64,000 nt of DNA, from assembly GCA_015068455.1 (NCBI GenBank), contig SVKO01000004.1, positions 124,001 to 188,000 of the forward strand. The letters run 5' to 3'. The position numbers and the translations under genes are program-made. Origin of the DNA: Oscillospiraceae bacterium (GTDB lineage: Bacteria > Bacillota > Clostridia > Oscillospirales > Oscillospiraceae). Positions 10,601-18,432 of this stretch are shown in pieces. The notes beneath the pieces were generated by a model, which did no database searches, was not told where the DNA came from, and saw nothing but the letters and a program-made list of their open reading frames with translations. How positions within the stretch are numbered: the first letter of the stretch is position 1; each line of letters opens with the position of its first letter.

Positions 10601-13600
10601 CTTGGCGATCTGATACCAGAAGGTACCGGCCGTGGAGAAGCCGGGCGCGGAGTTCACGCCGTCCTCGTCCTCATGGGTGACGGTGCCGTCGTGGCGTTCG
10701 AAGTTCTGCATGGCGTTGTCGCCGCCGCGGATGCCGACCATGTTCTGGTAGTCGTCGCCCTGGGAGGCGAAGAAGCCGAAGAACGCATAGCTGGAGCCGC
10801 CGCCGGCGGGATCAAAGTCGAACTTCAGGGTTGCGGTCCAGTCGCCTTCTCTGACGGGGATCTCGACCACGTCTTCCGCGCCGAGATAATCGCCGGTGTT
10901 GGGCCGCTTCGCAGGCTCGATGGACTTACGGGTGCAGATGAGCGTCAGACCAACGCCTTCTTCCACATCGGACTGGGTCTGGCCGACGATCTCATACTTT
11001 TCCTTGTCAGCGGGATCCTTGAAGTCGATGGGGGCCGCCTCCATGGTGCCGCCGGTCTTGGGGATGGGTTCCTTGTAGGACTCGCCGCAGCGACGGCAGG
11101 TGTAGGTCTTCACACCGTCGAACATGGCGGAAGCAGGTCTGGTGACGACGCCGTCGTCCCAGTCATGGCCGAGGGCCTCGGTCTCGTCGCCGACATAGCT
11201 CTCGAAGCACTTGTTGCAGAAGTAGGTCGTGTAGCCGCCCTTGGTGCAGGTGGGCTCGGTGACCTTGGTCTGCCAGTCGTGCTCGCAGGGTACGTCTTCC
11301 TCGCGGGCGAATTCATCCGCGCCCAGGGTCAGCAGGATCCAGTTCGCGGTGACTTCCACGGTGTACTCGTTCTCGAACCACAGGAAGTTGAAGTCGTCCA
11401 TATGCTCGGGGAAGTCCGGAGCGATGGTGACGTAGCCGGGAGCCAGGCCGCCGGCGATGTAGTAGAAGTCCGCACGGTTGGAGCCGTAGCCCTTGGTCAC
11501 GCTCTTGGTGCCCACGCCGGAGATCCAGGAGGTGGAGTTGTACGGATGGGTGCCGAGGATGTAGTTGATGGCGCGGAAGACACAGGCAGTGTCAACCTTG
11601 TCAGGATAGTACTTGTGCAGCACAGCCGCCGTGGTGGCGCCGTTGACAACGCCGCCGGAGCCGCCCCACATGCCCATGGTGTCGGACACGCCGAAGGGGT
11701 TGCTGGCGTTGGGCTGGCCCATGGTGGGCGCGTAGGCGTCCAGCGCAGCCTCGAACTTGGCCTTGGCCTCGTCGCCGAGCTGATCCAGCACGGTAACGAC
11801 ACGCCAGCCGGAGCTGCCGAAGCCGCTGCCGCCGCCGAAGAAGCCGCCACCGCCGCCTTCGGTGTTCATCTCATAGTCGAAGCACTCGAGGATGCGGTTC
11901 TTGTAGACGTCCTTGCCGGTCGCCGCAAACAGAGCGATCGCAGCGTTCCAGTCGATCGGGCCGGAGGTCGTGGTCCAGCTGAAGTCGCCGAAGCTGATGG
12001 TGGTGGTGGTCTCAACGCCTTCGTGGACGCTGGGATCTTCGTTCCACAGTTCCTCGGAAGCCTCAATGAACTTGGCCTTGTCGGGATCGGAATCGTCCAT
12101 GATGCTCGCCGCGCCGGCCATGGCCTGGATGGCGTTCATCTGGCCGGAAGCGCTCTTGGTCTGGAAGAAGGCCAGACGGTCGTCGCGCTTGCCGCTGCGG
12201 CGGCCTTCCACGGCGCCGTCAGCCAGGGCTGCGTCATAGACACGGTTGTCGGTGTCCTTGGAGCCGTCGCCCAGATGCGTGTACTGACGCAGGGTCGGGA
12301 CTTCAATGACGGTGGCCGTGTAGCCGTTGGCCTGAATCTGACCGTAGATGTTCAGCGCGCCGTGCTTGGCAAGCTCGACCAGGTCGGCGGTGCCGTCGGA
12401 GCGGTGCAGCTCAACATTGTGGGTATCCCAGTTGCAGTCCAGGGTATCGTAGTCCTCGCCGAAGGCCTGGTAGGCCAGGGTCAGGGAGTTGATAACACCC
12501 AGGTTCTGCGCCACCTGGATATCAAAGTCGCCGGCGTCGGAGAAGCCGCCCTGATCCAGGTAAGGAATGTGCTCGTAGGCTTCGTACTTGGAATCCGTGG
12601 CATTGCCCATGGCCTGGCCGTCGAACCAGGAAACACCGGTGGGCGCCTGCAGCGCGTCGTCCATATGGGCGGCGTTGCGCCAGATCTTGTAGCCTTCGCG
12701 GATGCGCATGTGGTCCATCTGAACAGCCATGTAGTTGCCGATGGATTCGGTCCAGATCTTGGAATACACACCCTTGTCGATGGGGAACGGATCGGTACGG
12801 ACGCCGTCGTATTCGATGACGTACATGCCTCTTGTCTTGACCTCGGAGAAGTCGAAGTCTCTGTAGACGTATCTCTGCCAGGGCTTGGCTTCGCCAAGGG
12901 CGCCGGTAAAGACTTCGGTGTAGGTGCCGTCGGACTCGAGCTTCAGCAGCTTGGCCTCGGCGGAGCCTTCGTAGTTGGGATCAAGCTCGATCACAGCCAC
13001 CTTGCTCAGCTCGGGCTCATAGCCGACCTGGCTGTGGGTGATGTTGGGCTCGCGCACCCAGCCGTCGTTGGTGTCGGGGCTGATGTGCCATACGATCTCG
13101 GTGGCGTCCTCGGGGATCAGGGTGCGCAGGACGAACCAGCCGTTCTGGGCGCGGTTGCGGCCGTCGTACAGGGCCAGGCCGTCGTCGGAGGAGATGCGGA
13201 TGCGGTAGTCGTCCGTCTCGGCGGCGAAGGTCATCTTGTTGCCGGTGGCAAAGGGGACGGGCTGGGCGTCGCCGCGCTGCTCGTTCCACTCCTGGACGTA
13301 CCAGGCCTGGTTGTTGGTGCGGGCGCGCTCCATGTCGACCATCTCGTCGCGCGGATCCTGCGGGAAGACGCCGAACTGATCATAGGCGCCGTCGCCGTCG
13401 GTATCGGACTGATAGCTCTTGCCGATGAAGACTGCGGGCAGGAACTCCATGTTGAAGCCGGCCTTGCCCACCAGATCCTCGGGCAGAGGCTCATCGAGCT
13501 TGACGGTCAGCTTGATGCCGCCGGGCTCGGGCTCAGCGATCAGCTGATAGTTGACCGCGGGATTCTCCGCGCCGCCTTCGAAGGTTTCGGCGGGGATCGT

Positions 13601-16594
13601 CATCGGAACGGTGACGGTGTTGCCGTCGGCCGTGATGGTGCCCTTGGTGGGGGCGGGAGTGGCGTCCCACTGCTCCGGGGTGGGCAGCAGATGGATGTCG
13701 CCGTTGGTCGCGATGCGGCGGCCGTCCTGGATCATTTCGATGCCGGCGCAGTGCTGATCGCCGAAGGTGCGGTCAAAGTCCGTGGCATACATGATCATGT
13801 TGAAGCCGTCGTCGGAGAAGTAGTAGTTGGAGCTGCTGCCGCCGAACATACCGGAGCCGGTCTTGGTGACGAGCTCGGCGTCGAAGGAGCTCTCGAAGTC
13901 CTTGGTCGCGGCAACCTCGGGCTCGGGCTCGTTGTGGGCGATATGGCCCGCAGCGATACCGACAGGCAGCCAGGAGGACTGATAGTTGATGATGGACTCA
14001 CCCTCGAACCACAGATAGCTGAAGTCGTCCATGGACTCCACGTAGTCGGAGAAGGTGATGTGGCCGGGCAGGATGGAGCCGGGGATGTAGCTCTCTTCCG
14101 CACGGTTGGAGTTGTAGGGGTGCATGGCGGACTGTGTACCAACACCGGAGATCCAGGACTTGTTGGTCGCAGGATGACGGCCCATGAGGTAGTCGACGGA
14201 ACGAAGGATGTTCTGCTCGAACTTCTTCTCAGGGAAGTGGTAGTACATGAAGGAGATGTTGCGCACGCCGGAATAGGTATTCGGGCTGGCGCCCCAGCTC
14301 GCGCCGGAGGTGAAGTTCACACCGTAGGGCTGGTTGTTCACGGTCACGTTCTGCGCCTCGACGGATGCTTCCACGCGGGCCCAGAAATCATCGTCCATCA
14401 GGTCCTTCAGGGCCAGCAGGTTGATGTGTCTGCTGACGTCCATATTGGCGTCAACCAGGCCGTCGAGGAGTCCCTTGAAGTAGGCGGCGCTCAGGGTGTC
14501 CTGATCGTCGTAGGCAACGCCCGCCTTTTCGAAGGCGTCGGAAGCCAGGGCGAACTGCACGACGGTATCCCAGTTGGAGGACCAGTTGCTGGCCTTCCAG
14601 CGGTCGATACAGACGTTGAACAGATGCTGCGCATACTCCTGGGTGGCGGGATAGGCAACGGCCATGTAGGCGGTGCCGGCAAAGCTGTTGACGATGCCCT
14701 GGCTCAGGCCGGCGGAGAAGCTGCCGCCGCCGCCGGCGGTCAGGAAGTAGCGGTCGTCGGGCACGCCGGAGTAGACCTTGCCGTCGCGCTCCACGACTTC
14801 GTCCTCGCCCAGGGTGGAATCATAGATCCAGCCGTCGGTGTCGGAGGACGGATCGCCCAGATGGGTGTACTGGCGCAGGGTGCGCACCTCCATGGTGCCG
14901 CCGGTGCCGCCCAGGCACTCGTACTCGGCCAGGAGCTGCTTGGAGCCGTGGATACACTGCTGGACAACGTCGGGGATGCCGTCGGGACGGTGCATCTCGA
15001 CGAGACCGCCGGTGGCGTCGTCCCATTCAACGGACAGGTCGTCGTAGTTGTCCATCCGGCCGCAGATCTCGCCTGCGTCGACCAGATAGCCAAGGACCTG
15101 CACGTTACGGCTGATCTGCAGGTCGAAGTCACCGGCGTCGAACCAGCCGCCCTTGTTCAGGCCCTCGACATGGTCTTCGCCTTTGTAGCCCTTGGCGCGG
15201 ATGGCGTCGGGCATTCCCCGCATGCTCATGCCGTCGAACCAGCTGGCGCTGCGGTCGCCGATGACGCCGTCGTCCATATGGGAGGCGCCGTGCCAGATCT
15301 TATAGCCCTCGCGGACGGCAATGTGGTCCATCTGGACCGCCAGGAAGCCGGAGAGGGTGGTGTGCCAGACTCTGTCGTAAGCTTCCTTCGTGATCGGGAA
15401 GATATCGCCGACGTAATCGCCGTAATGGATCCGGTACATACCGGCTTCGGTGACTTCGGAGAAGTCGAAGCGGGCGTACTTGAAACGCATCCAGGCGGTG
15501 GTCTCGCCGAGGGTCTTTTCGCAGACCTTTTCCTCGGAGCCGTCGGCGTTCACACGCCACAGGGACATTTCCTTGGGATAGTCGTTGTCGTATTTATCGA
15601 GTTCGACCACGGCAAATTTTTCCTGTGCGGGGGAATAACCCACCTGGCTGAAGCCAACGTTGGGCTCGCGGACCCAACCCTCCTTGACGCTGGGTTCGAC
15701 GATCCACTCAATGGCGGTCTCGCCGGACTTCGTCGCGGAGATGACGGTGCTCAGGACGTACCAGCCGTTCTGGGCTCTGTTGCGGCCGTCGAGCAGCTCG
15801 ATCTTGTCTTCGGTGTTGGCTGTAAAGGTGATAGCCGCGCCGTCGGTTCCATCCTCGGGAGCGAGGGAGAAGCCGTAGCCGGCGGCAAAGGGGGTGGGCT
15901 GATCGTCGCCGCGATCTGCATTCCAATCCTGGACATACCAGGCCTGGCTGGGCAGATTCGGACGCTCGGTATCGACCATGGCATCCTGGGGATGCAGGGG
16001 GAAGACGCCGAAGCTGTCGTACACGCCGTCGCCGTTCAGGTCAGTCTGATAACTCTTATTTTTATAAGAGGAGGGCAGGAGCTCCAGATTGAATCTGGCT
16101 TTGCCCTTCAGGCTCTCGGGCATATCAGAGCGCAGGATCATCTGCAGCTTCATGCCCTTGGCGGTGGGCGATGCGATCAGATCGTACTTCAGGGAGCCGT
16201 CGGTGGCGCCGCTGAAGGTCATGGGGACCGTGATCGTATTGGTCTCGGTATCATAGGTTTTGGTGCCTCTGCTGGGCGCCGGAGTGGCATCCCACTGTTC
16301 CGGCGTGGGCAGCAGATGCAGATCGCCGTTGGTGGCGATGCGCATGCCATTGAGCGAGAACTCAATGCCGCCCATGTGCTGATCGCCGAACGTACCCGAG
16401 AACGTGTTGTCGTACATAAACACGTTGAAGGCGTTGGAGCCCACCGTGCTCAGGTAGCGGTTGTTTCCGTTGACTGCGATCTCCATGAAGCTGCCGGCCT
16501 CGGCATCCGCAGCGGATGCGCTCAGCGCGGGCAGCATGCCGAAGATCATGCAGGCGGCCAGCACAAGGGAAAGGAATTTGCTGATTTTCTTCAT
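4604..16594 (-). CDS. Giant SLH-anchored multidomain hydrolase: GH9-GH9-CE1-CE1
   Basis: The start is ATG at 16594, with AAGGAGG nearby upstream and a signal peptide (MKKISKFLSLVLAACMIFGM...) behind it. The product has 3,996 residues. Order: signal peptide; unassigned beta domain; CelD-type N-domain (REPNVGFSQVGYSP, about 305); first GH9 barrel with GGWFDAGDFD (about 485) and acid/base Glu in WFEGES (about 863); the same set again with SDAGDFD (about 1350) and WFENE (about 1740); Cys/His ribbon repeat; concanavalin-like domain (about 1870-2050); a VADGQYAL-type beta domain; ribbon repeat; CE1 esterase with GLSMGS (about 2573) and GGHDF (about 2650); FIVAR linker; a second VADGQYAL domain, ribbon repeats and CE1 with GLSMGG (about 3341) and GAHDF (about 3420); FIVAR linker; a 240-residue Ala-rich coiled coil (about 3515-3755); three SLH repeats (about 3822-3996). 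GH9 enzymes cut beta-glucans such as cellulose; CE1 esterases remove feruloyl or acetyl groups from xylan. Anchoring puts all activities on one wall-bound chain. Substrates are inferred. Confidence 0.9.
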   Translation of the reverse strand: MKKISKFLSLVLAACMIFGMLPALSASAADAEAGSFMEIAVNGNNRYLSTVGSNAFNVFMYDNTFSGTFGDQHMGGIEFSLNGMRIATNGDLHLLPTPEQWDATPAPSRGTKTYDTETNTITVPMTFSGATDGSLKYDLIASPTAKGMKLQMILRSDMPESLKGKARFNLELLPSSYKNKSYQTDLNGDGVYDSFGVFPLHPQDAMVDTERPNLPSQAWYVQDWNADRGDDQPTPFAAGYGFSLAPEDGTDGAAITFTANTEDKIELLDGRNRAQNGWYVLSTVISATKSGETAIEWIVEPSVKEGWVREPNVGFSQVGYSPAQEKFAVVELDKYDNDYPKEMSLWRVNADGSEEKVCEKTLGETTAWMRFKYARFDFSEVTEAGMYRIHYGDYVGDIFPITKEAYDRVWHTTLSGFLAVQMDHIAVREGYKIWHGASHMDDGVIGDRSASWFDGMSMRGMPDAIRAKGYKGEDHVEGLNKGGWFDAGDFDLQISRNVQVLGYLVDAGEICGRMDNYDDLSVEWDDATGGLVEMHRPDGIPDVVQQCIHGSKQLLAEYECLGGTGGTMEVRTLRQYTHLGDPSSDTDGWIYDSTLGEDEVVERDGKVYSGVPDDRYFLTAGGGGSFSAGLSQGIVNSFAGTAYMAVAYPATQEYAQHLFNVCIDRWKASNWSSNWDTVVQFALASDAFEKAGVAYDDQDTLSAAYFKGLLDGLVDANMDVSRHINLLALKDLMDDDFWARVEASVEAQNVTVNNQPYGVNFTSGASWGASPNTYSGVRNISFMYYHFPEKKFEQNILRSVDYLMGRHPATNKSWISGVGTQSAMHPYNSNRAEESYIPGSILPGHITFSDYVESMDDFSYLWFEGESIINYQSSWLPVGIAAGHIAHNEPEPEVAATKDFESSFDAELVTKTGSGMFGGSSSNYYFSDDGFNMIMYATDFDRTFGDQHCAGIEMIQDGRRIATNGDIHLLPTPEQWDATPAPTKGTITADGNTVTVPMTIPAETFEGGAENPAVNYQLIAEPEPGGIKLTVKLDEPLPEDLVGKAGFNMEFLPAVFIGKSYQSDTDGDGAYDQFGVFPQDPRDEMVDMERARTNNQAWYVQEWNEQRGDAQPVPFATGNKMTFAAETDDYRIRISSDDGLALYDGRNRAQNGWFVLRTLIPEDATEIVWHISPDTNDGWVREPNITHSQVGYEPELSKVAVIELDPNYEGSAEAKLLKLESDGTYTEVFTGALGEAKPWQRYVYRDFDFSEVKTRGMYVIEYDGVRTDPFPIDKGVYSKIWTESIGNYMAVQMDHMRIREGYKIWRNAAHMDDALQAPTGVSWFDGQAMGNATDSKYEAYEHIPYLDQGGFSDAGDFDIQVAQNLGVINSLTLAYQAFGEDYDTLDCNWDTHNVELHRSDGTADLVELAKHGALNIYGQIQANGYTATVIEVPTLRQYTHLGDGSKDTDNRVYDAALADGAVEGRRSGKRDDRLAFFQTKSASGQMNAIQAMAGAASIMDDSDPDKAKFIEASEELWNEDPSVHEGVETTTTISFGDFSWTTTSGPIDWNAAIALFAATGKDVYKNRILECFDYEMNTEGGGGGFFGGGSGFGSSGWRVVTVLDQLGDEAKAKFEAALDAYAPTMGQPNASNPFGVSDTMGMWGGSGGVVNGATTAAVLHKYYPDKVDTACVFRAINYILGTHPYNSTSWISGVGTKSVTKGYGSNRADFYYIAGGLAPGYVTIAPDFPEHMDDFNFLWFENEYTVEVTANWILLTLGADEFAREEDVPCEHDWQTKVTEPTCTKGGYTTYFCNKCFESYVGDETEALGHDWDDGVVTRPASAMFDGVKTYTCRRCGESYKEPIPKTGGTMEAAPIDFKDPADKEKYEIVGQTQSDVEEGVGLTLICTRKSIEPAKRPNTGDYLGAEDVVEIPVREGDWTATLKFDFDPAGGGSSYAFFGFFASQGDDYQNMVGIRGGDNAMQNFERHDGTVTHEDEDGVNSAPGFSTAGTFWYQIAKIGDSYICLRSSDGVTFDEMFSYDASGIEATKLIIDAYSASSRGNGRKYILDNLTIEYPVPEPEWIEVDEVEEGGTYIIVADGQYALNGEIGATAVTIDGNKVVSEVTEDMLWTFDPAEGVDPAADGSDQYFITSSGGSYLRRVSGGSVPALAEFDAANARYFPWSLIDREAEDEGFTLYQNGSSRYAVTGAETGFTVARVSSSSGNIKTAGSSIRLYANSAYICEHEWTSEVTEPTCTEDGYTTMTCSKCGKTKITDKVPALGHDWVDGEILVAPTATEFGKQEMICSRCGEKTTKTLLPTELAEGPTIVADPDSPTGYTGRFVYKNENATSVVFAGDIALLDDVKREEDQTVYSPFEYRPGLMRGASFTADMQNLGNGYWYYEVPLACGANQYWFYVNGNTNTMVPDPANTPIWSPTAQQKNGYNYVYVPYDEKQDYEPMKLREAENPRTDGKVGTWGYVPIEIGGTTHHMGVYLPYQYDENREEPYKLIFVLHGYGQDESDWMNIGSVQKIMDNLAAEGRTEPAIIVSVTTNNNEIGSQSDNYSNLMNVILPFLEEKYNISDDPMNRAFCGLSMGSMNTQNIINGGADRFGYFGPFSGGMRVNATAPGLDKTHIFFGTGWHDSTVRPDHTGHIPLQQAGYFVEYRVVTGGHDFNAWCQLFRIFCEEYAWQPWAFGDGEAPAVDYTALDAAITEALAVEKDKYTDETVAALEAALASAQTVRASEDADQAAVNAAAEALTAAVAGLVEKGSSDGTYKLTDEIIPGANYIIVADGQYALNSQIGATAVTIGEGKITSDVTEDMIWVFEDAEGVDPASDGADQYFITNGGSYLRRVSGGSAPSLAEFDAAGARYFPWSVTDRENDPGYTLYQNGSSRYAVTGAETGFTVARVSSSSGNIHTAGSSIQLFTDAQICEHDWVAEVVEPTCTEGGYTKLTCSKCGRVKITDRVPAAGHVFDEESTVVVEPTCTEGGYTTKVCTVCGETVVTATTRAKGHTKDPEAAVVTPPTCTEAGYTTYICPVCGEQFVSDNVAALGHDWQDGDILVAPTDDEFGVQELVCSRCGEKTTKSLLPTKYTAGPKVVADPESPTGYTGQFTYYDPDAETVYFCGDLMLSDITQSGSSAATYSPFEYRPGLMRRGGSQFKEPMTAIGNGWWYYEVPLAAGANQYWFNTNTVTRMLPDPNNHPQWSPGSNWNTKDAYNAIYVPYDEKQDNEMLRDRAKYENPRTDDKVGTWSYVPYDLPGQPGCYMGVYLPYGYDANREKPYRSIYVLHGAGQDESDWLGIGSVQNIIDNLYADGAIKEAPLLFVLRNTRVGAGNLEATLAFVEENYNVSTDRMERAICGLSMGGMMINNLLNDDKNREEPSFGYYGLFSGGQPSNALSSPHLLKSYYYVANGLYEGNIYNQALVDSGAFCVFKQYPGAHDFNTWCQEFADFSKNYAFQPAAFGDIAQIDTAALEEAIADAKAVDKTLYTDESVAAMEAALADAEAVMAKEDKTQDEVDAAAQALNDAVEALVVEDVLAYLQKLAEDAQALAEEALAAAEAAQAAADAAAQSAAEDKAAAEAAQAKAEEAQAKAEAAKQAAEDAKAAAEAADADAAAKALDAAAQATEAAKQAADAAQAQAAAQAAQEKAEAAQAAAEAAKEAAEAAEAAAGADKAAAEAAKEAAEAAQNQAEAAKQAAEAAKQAAEASNTAAAEAAAKAAEDAAKVAKALEDATKLVAKAAEDAAAAEKAKEAAEKAKAEAEAAALAAEKTNAKTMAVVAALGIDTSDFTPEQMEAFEKILDDAAEAIEAATDSEGVKKALEDAIKALDEVADDEPLFSDVNDPEKFYYDAVYWAFNANPQITKGTDDTHFGPDNACTRGQVVTFLWRAAGCPAPKSTQTPFEDLKKDAYYETAVAWALENEITKGIDDTHFGPEATCTRSQIVSFLWRFKNKPEPKSTKTPFTDLKPDAYYESAVAWAVENEITKGLTETTFGPDATCSRGQVVTFLYRATQK

Positions 16595-16855
16595 TTGTTC
16601 CTCCTTATAAAATATGGATCTTCCTCCAGGTGTTTTAATCGCCGCGTGCAGGCGGCATTTGACATTCACCTCTTTTCAGTGATGATTCTCACGCACAGGC
16701 ACCCGTTCGGGCGTCCGCGTGAATCCGTGAGCCTTCTCAATCCCGGCCTTCTGCAGGGGCGGTAAGGCGAAGACAACCGCGCTCCGCTGCAGACGTCGGC
16801 AATTGCCGTCAACGACGCGTGTGAAACGGTCGTTCTCACAAGATCAGACTGTATA

Positions 16856-16884
16856 ATTTTACTGCTTCACTTATAAAATTTCAA
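16856..16884 (-). promoter_or_regulatory. Candidate promoter of the giant hydrolase gene
   Basis: On the minus strand TTGAAA (16884-16879) and TAAAAT (16861-16856) are 17 bases apart. This would give a 5' untranslated leader of roughly 255 bases before the ATG at 16594, long enough for regulation, but no known riboswitch is visible in it. Confidence 0.5.
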
Positions 16885-17412
16885 CATTCTTTGCAATAAG
16901 CGGACGGAAAACGGCATTGTGTTTAAAAAGTGAACGCCTGTTTTGTGCAGTTTTTTTGCCTTTTTCGTGATTCCGACTCCCATCCGGAAAAATGCGCTCG
17001 ATAATGAGACCGAATCTAAATAAAAAATGTCGAAAAATGACCGAAAACAGGCGTTGCAGAACGAATTCGACGTTGAAAAATTCGCTTTTTGTAGATAAAT
17101 GAGACGGTTTCAGTACGAGATCGGACGATACTTTGCGCAGGTTTTTTTGACAAATGAAGCGGCGTTTCAGCGTGCCGGGGGCGGCAGGCGCAGCACCGGA
17201 GCCTGACTTTTTGCGCGCTGCGTACAATAGAATATTTATTCAAAAACAATTGTTTTCAAAACACTCGTTCATAATTTTTCGAAGCTGCAAAAATATGTTA
17301 TCCGTTGCTTTTTTCGGGCAGAAATCGCGGTGAAGACAGAAAAACCGGCGCCGGAGATTTCCAATTCTGCCCCTGCGGCGCCGATGCGCGGCGCGTCGGC
17401 TGAAAAAAAGAC
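16885..17412. other. Intergenic region between divergent genes, no convincing gene
   Basis: About 530 bases with a lower GC content than their surroundings. Short frames exist on the minus strand but have no ribosome site and no recognisable protein. A 12-base inverted repeat pairs AACGCCTGTTTT (16931-16942) with AAAACAGGCGTT (17044-17055). No tRNA, IS end or known RNA motif is seen. Confidence 0.5.
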
Positions 17413-17441
17413 TTGTGCAATCGGAAAAACAGGAGTATAGT
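17413..17441 (+). promoter_or_regulatory. Promoter of the thiamine operon
   Basis: TTGTGC (17413-17418) and TATAGT (17436-17441) are 17 bases apart and end about 20 bases before the TPP riboswitch, so the transcript would start just upstream of the aptamer. Confidence 0.6.
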
Positions 17442-17460
17442 ATCAAACTGATACAGAAAC

Positions 17461-17544
17461 AGGGGAGCTTGTGTCTGCAGGCTGAGAGGAAGTCATCCAA
17501 CTTCGACCCTATTACCTGATGCGGGTAATGCCGCCGTAGGAAGT
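17461..17544 (+). promoter_or_regulatory. TPP riboswitch (THI element) aptamer
   Basis: All conserved THI-box parts are present in order: GGGAGC near the 5' end, GGCTGAGAGGAAG (17480-17492), CTTCGACCC, TTACCTGATGCGGGTAATGCC and GCGTAGGAAGT-like CCGTAGGAAGT at the end. It precedes thiW-thiM-thiE-thiD-thiC and an intrinsic terminator, so binding of thiamine pyrophosphate should shut off the operon. Confidence 0.95.
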
Positions 17545-17566
17545 CATACTTGCTTGCGGATTTTTT

Positions 17567-17610
17567 ACAGGAGGCGCCCGTGCAGCGGCGTCTCCTGTTT
17601 CTGTTTTTTC
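17567..17610 (+). terminator. Riboswitch expression-platform terminator
   Basis: A 12-bp stem, ACAGGAGGCGCC with GGCGTCTCCTGT (one G-U pair), is followed by TTCTGTTTTTTC. It lies between aptamer and thiW with no gene in between, as expected for a TPP-controlled premature terminator. Confidence 0.85.
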
Positions 17611-17703
17611 GGCAGGAGGGGCCGCGCCCGCGGACGGCGGAAAAAGGCGAGCGCCCCGGCCTGCAATTCAGCCTTGTTAATTCTGGGAAAAGAGGTAACT
17701 GCA

Positions 17704-18432
17704 ATGAAAAAGACTGACGCCGTCCGGAGACTGGCCGTCCTGTCGCTGCTGATCGCGGTGGGCGTGATTATTTCGCCGATCCTCCGGGTGGAGGGGATGT
17801 GTCCGATGGCGCACCTGATCAATATTATCTGCTCGGTACTGCTCGGGCCGTGGTATTCCCTGCTCTGTGCGGCTTTGATCGGCATCATTCGTATGCTGAT
17901 CATGGGGATCCCGCCCCTTGCGCTGACAGGCGCGATCTTTGGCGCGTTCCTGTCCGGCCTGTTCTATCGCATGTCCAAAGGCAGGATCATTTATGCCGTG
18001 CTGGGCGAGATCATCGGGACGGGGATCATCGGCGCGATCGCATCCTATCCGGTCATGACGTTCCTCTGGGGCAGGGAGGGGCTGAGCTGGCTGTTCTACG
18101 TTCCTTCGTTCATCTGCGGGACGCTCATCGGCGGCAGTATCGCCTATGTGTTTCTGCGCAAGCTGGCGGCGAACGGCGTGCTGGCGAAGATGCAGCGGTC
18201 CCTCGGGGCGGTGAGCTATCGCGATCAAAGCAGCATCCTGTCCGATTCGCTGACCGTCGCTGCCCTGGGCGCGATCCTCTGGGTGATGCTCAAGCTTGCC
18301 GCCGCCGTGTTTGCGCTGACGTCGCCTATGTGGAATGTGCTGGCAAATGTCGTTCCGGCGGCGGCTGCGGCCGCGGGCCTGATCTATTACGTGGTCCGGA
18401 AGGGAAGGGATACGGATGCAGAAGCTCAATGA
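17704..18432 (+). CDS. thiW: ThiW, thiazole-specific ECF transporter substrate-binding subunit
   Basis: ThiW is the S component proposed to import the thiamine thiazole precursor (hydroxyethylthiazole) with a shared energy-coupling-factor module that is not in this window. The ATG at 17704 follows AGAGGT. The first ~165 residues match the family: RRLAVLSLLIAVGVIISPIL, GMCPMAHLINIICSVLLGPW, MGIPPLALTGAIFGAFLSGL and EIIGTGIIGAI, all in hydrophobic helices. At 242 residues it is longer than usual, with a C-terminal extension containing two more hydrophobic segments. It is the first gene after the TPP riboswitch and overlaps thiM by 17 bases. The operon has thiazole kinase but no thiG/thiS/thiF/thiH, so it depends on thiazole import, fitting this assignment. 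Confidence 0.9.
   Translation: MKKTDAVRRLAVLSLLIAVGVIISPILRVEGMCPMAHLINIICSVLLGPWYSLLCAALIGIIRMLIMGIPPLALTGAIFGAFLSGLFYRMSKGRIIYAVLGEIIGTGIIGAIASYPVMTFLWGREGLSWLFYVPSFICGTLIGGSIAYVFLRKLAANGVLAKMQRSLGAVSYRDQSSILSDSLTVAALGAILWVMLKLAAAVFALTSPMWNVLANVVPAAAAAAGLIYYVVRKGRDTDAEAQ

Noticed and set aside
4442-16765. A 4,107-codon plus-strand open frame opposite the giant hydrolase gene
   Set aside because: It is aligned codon by codon with the real gene and exists because that gene lacks TTA, CTA and TCA codons. Its translation is low-complexity (GGLGGLLGSLG-like) and has no ribosome site or known domain, whereas the minus-strand product has intact GH9, CE1 and SLH motifs.
16871-17249. Minus-strand ORFs of 118 and 77 codons in the gap before the thiamine operon
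   Set aside because: No ribosome site, no family resemblance, and they overlap each other in different frames.
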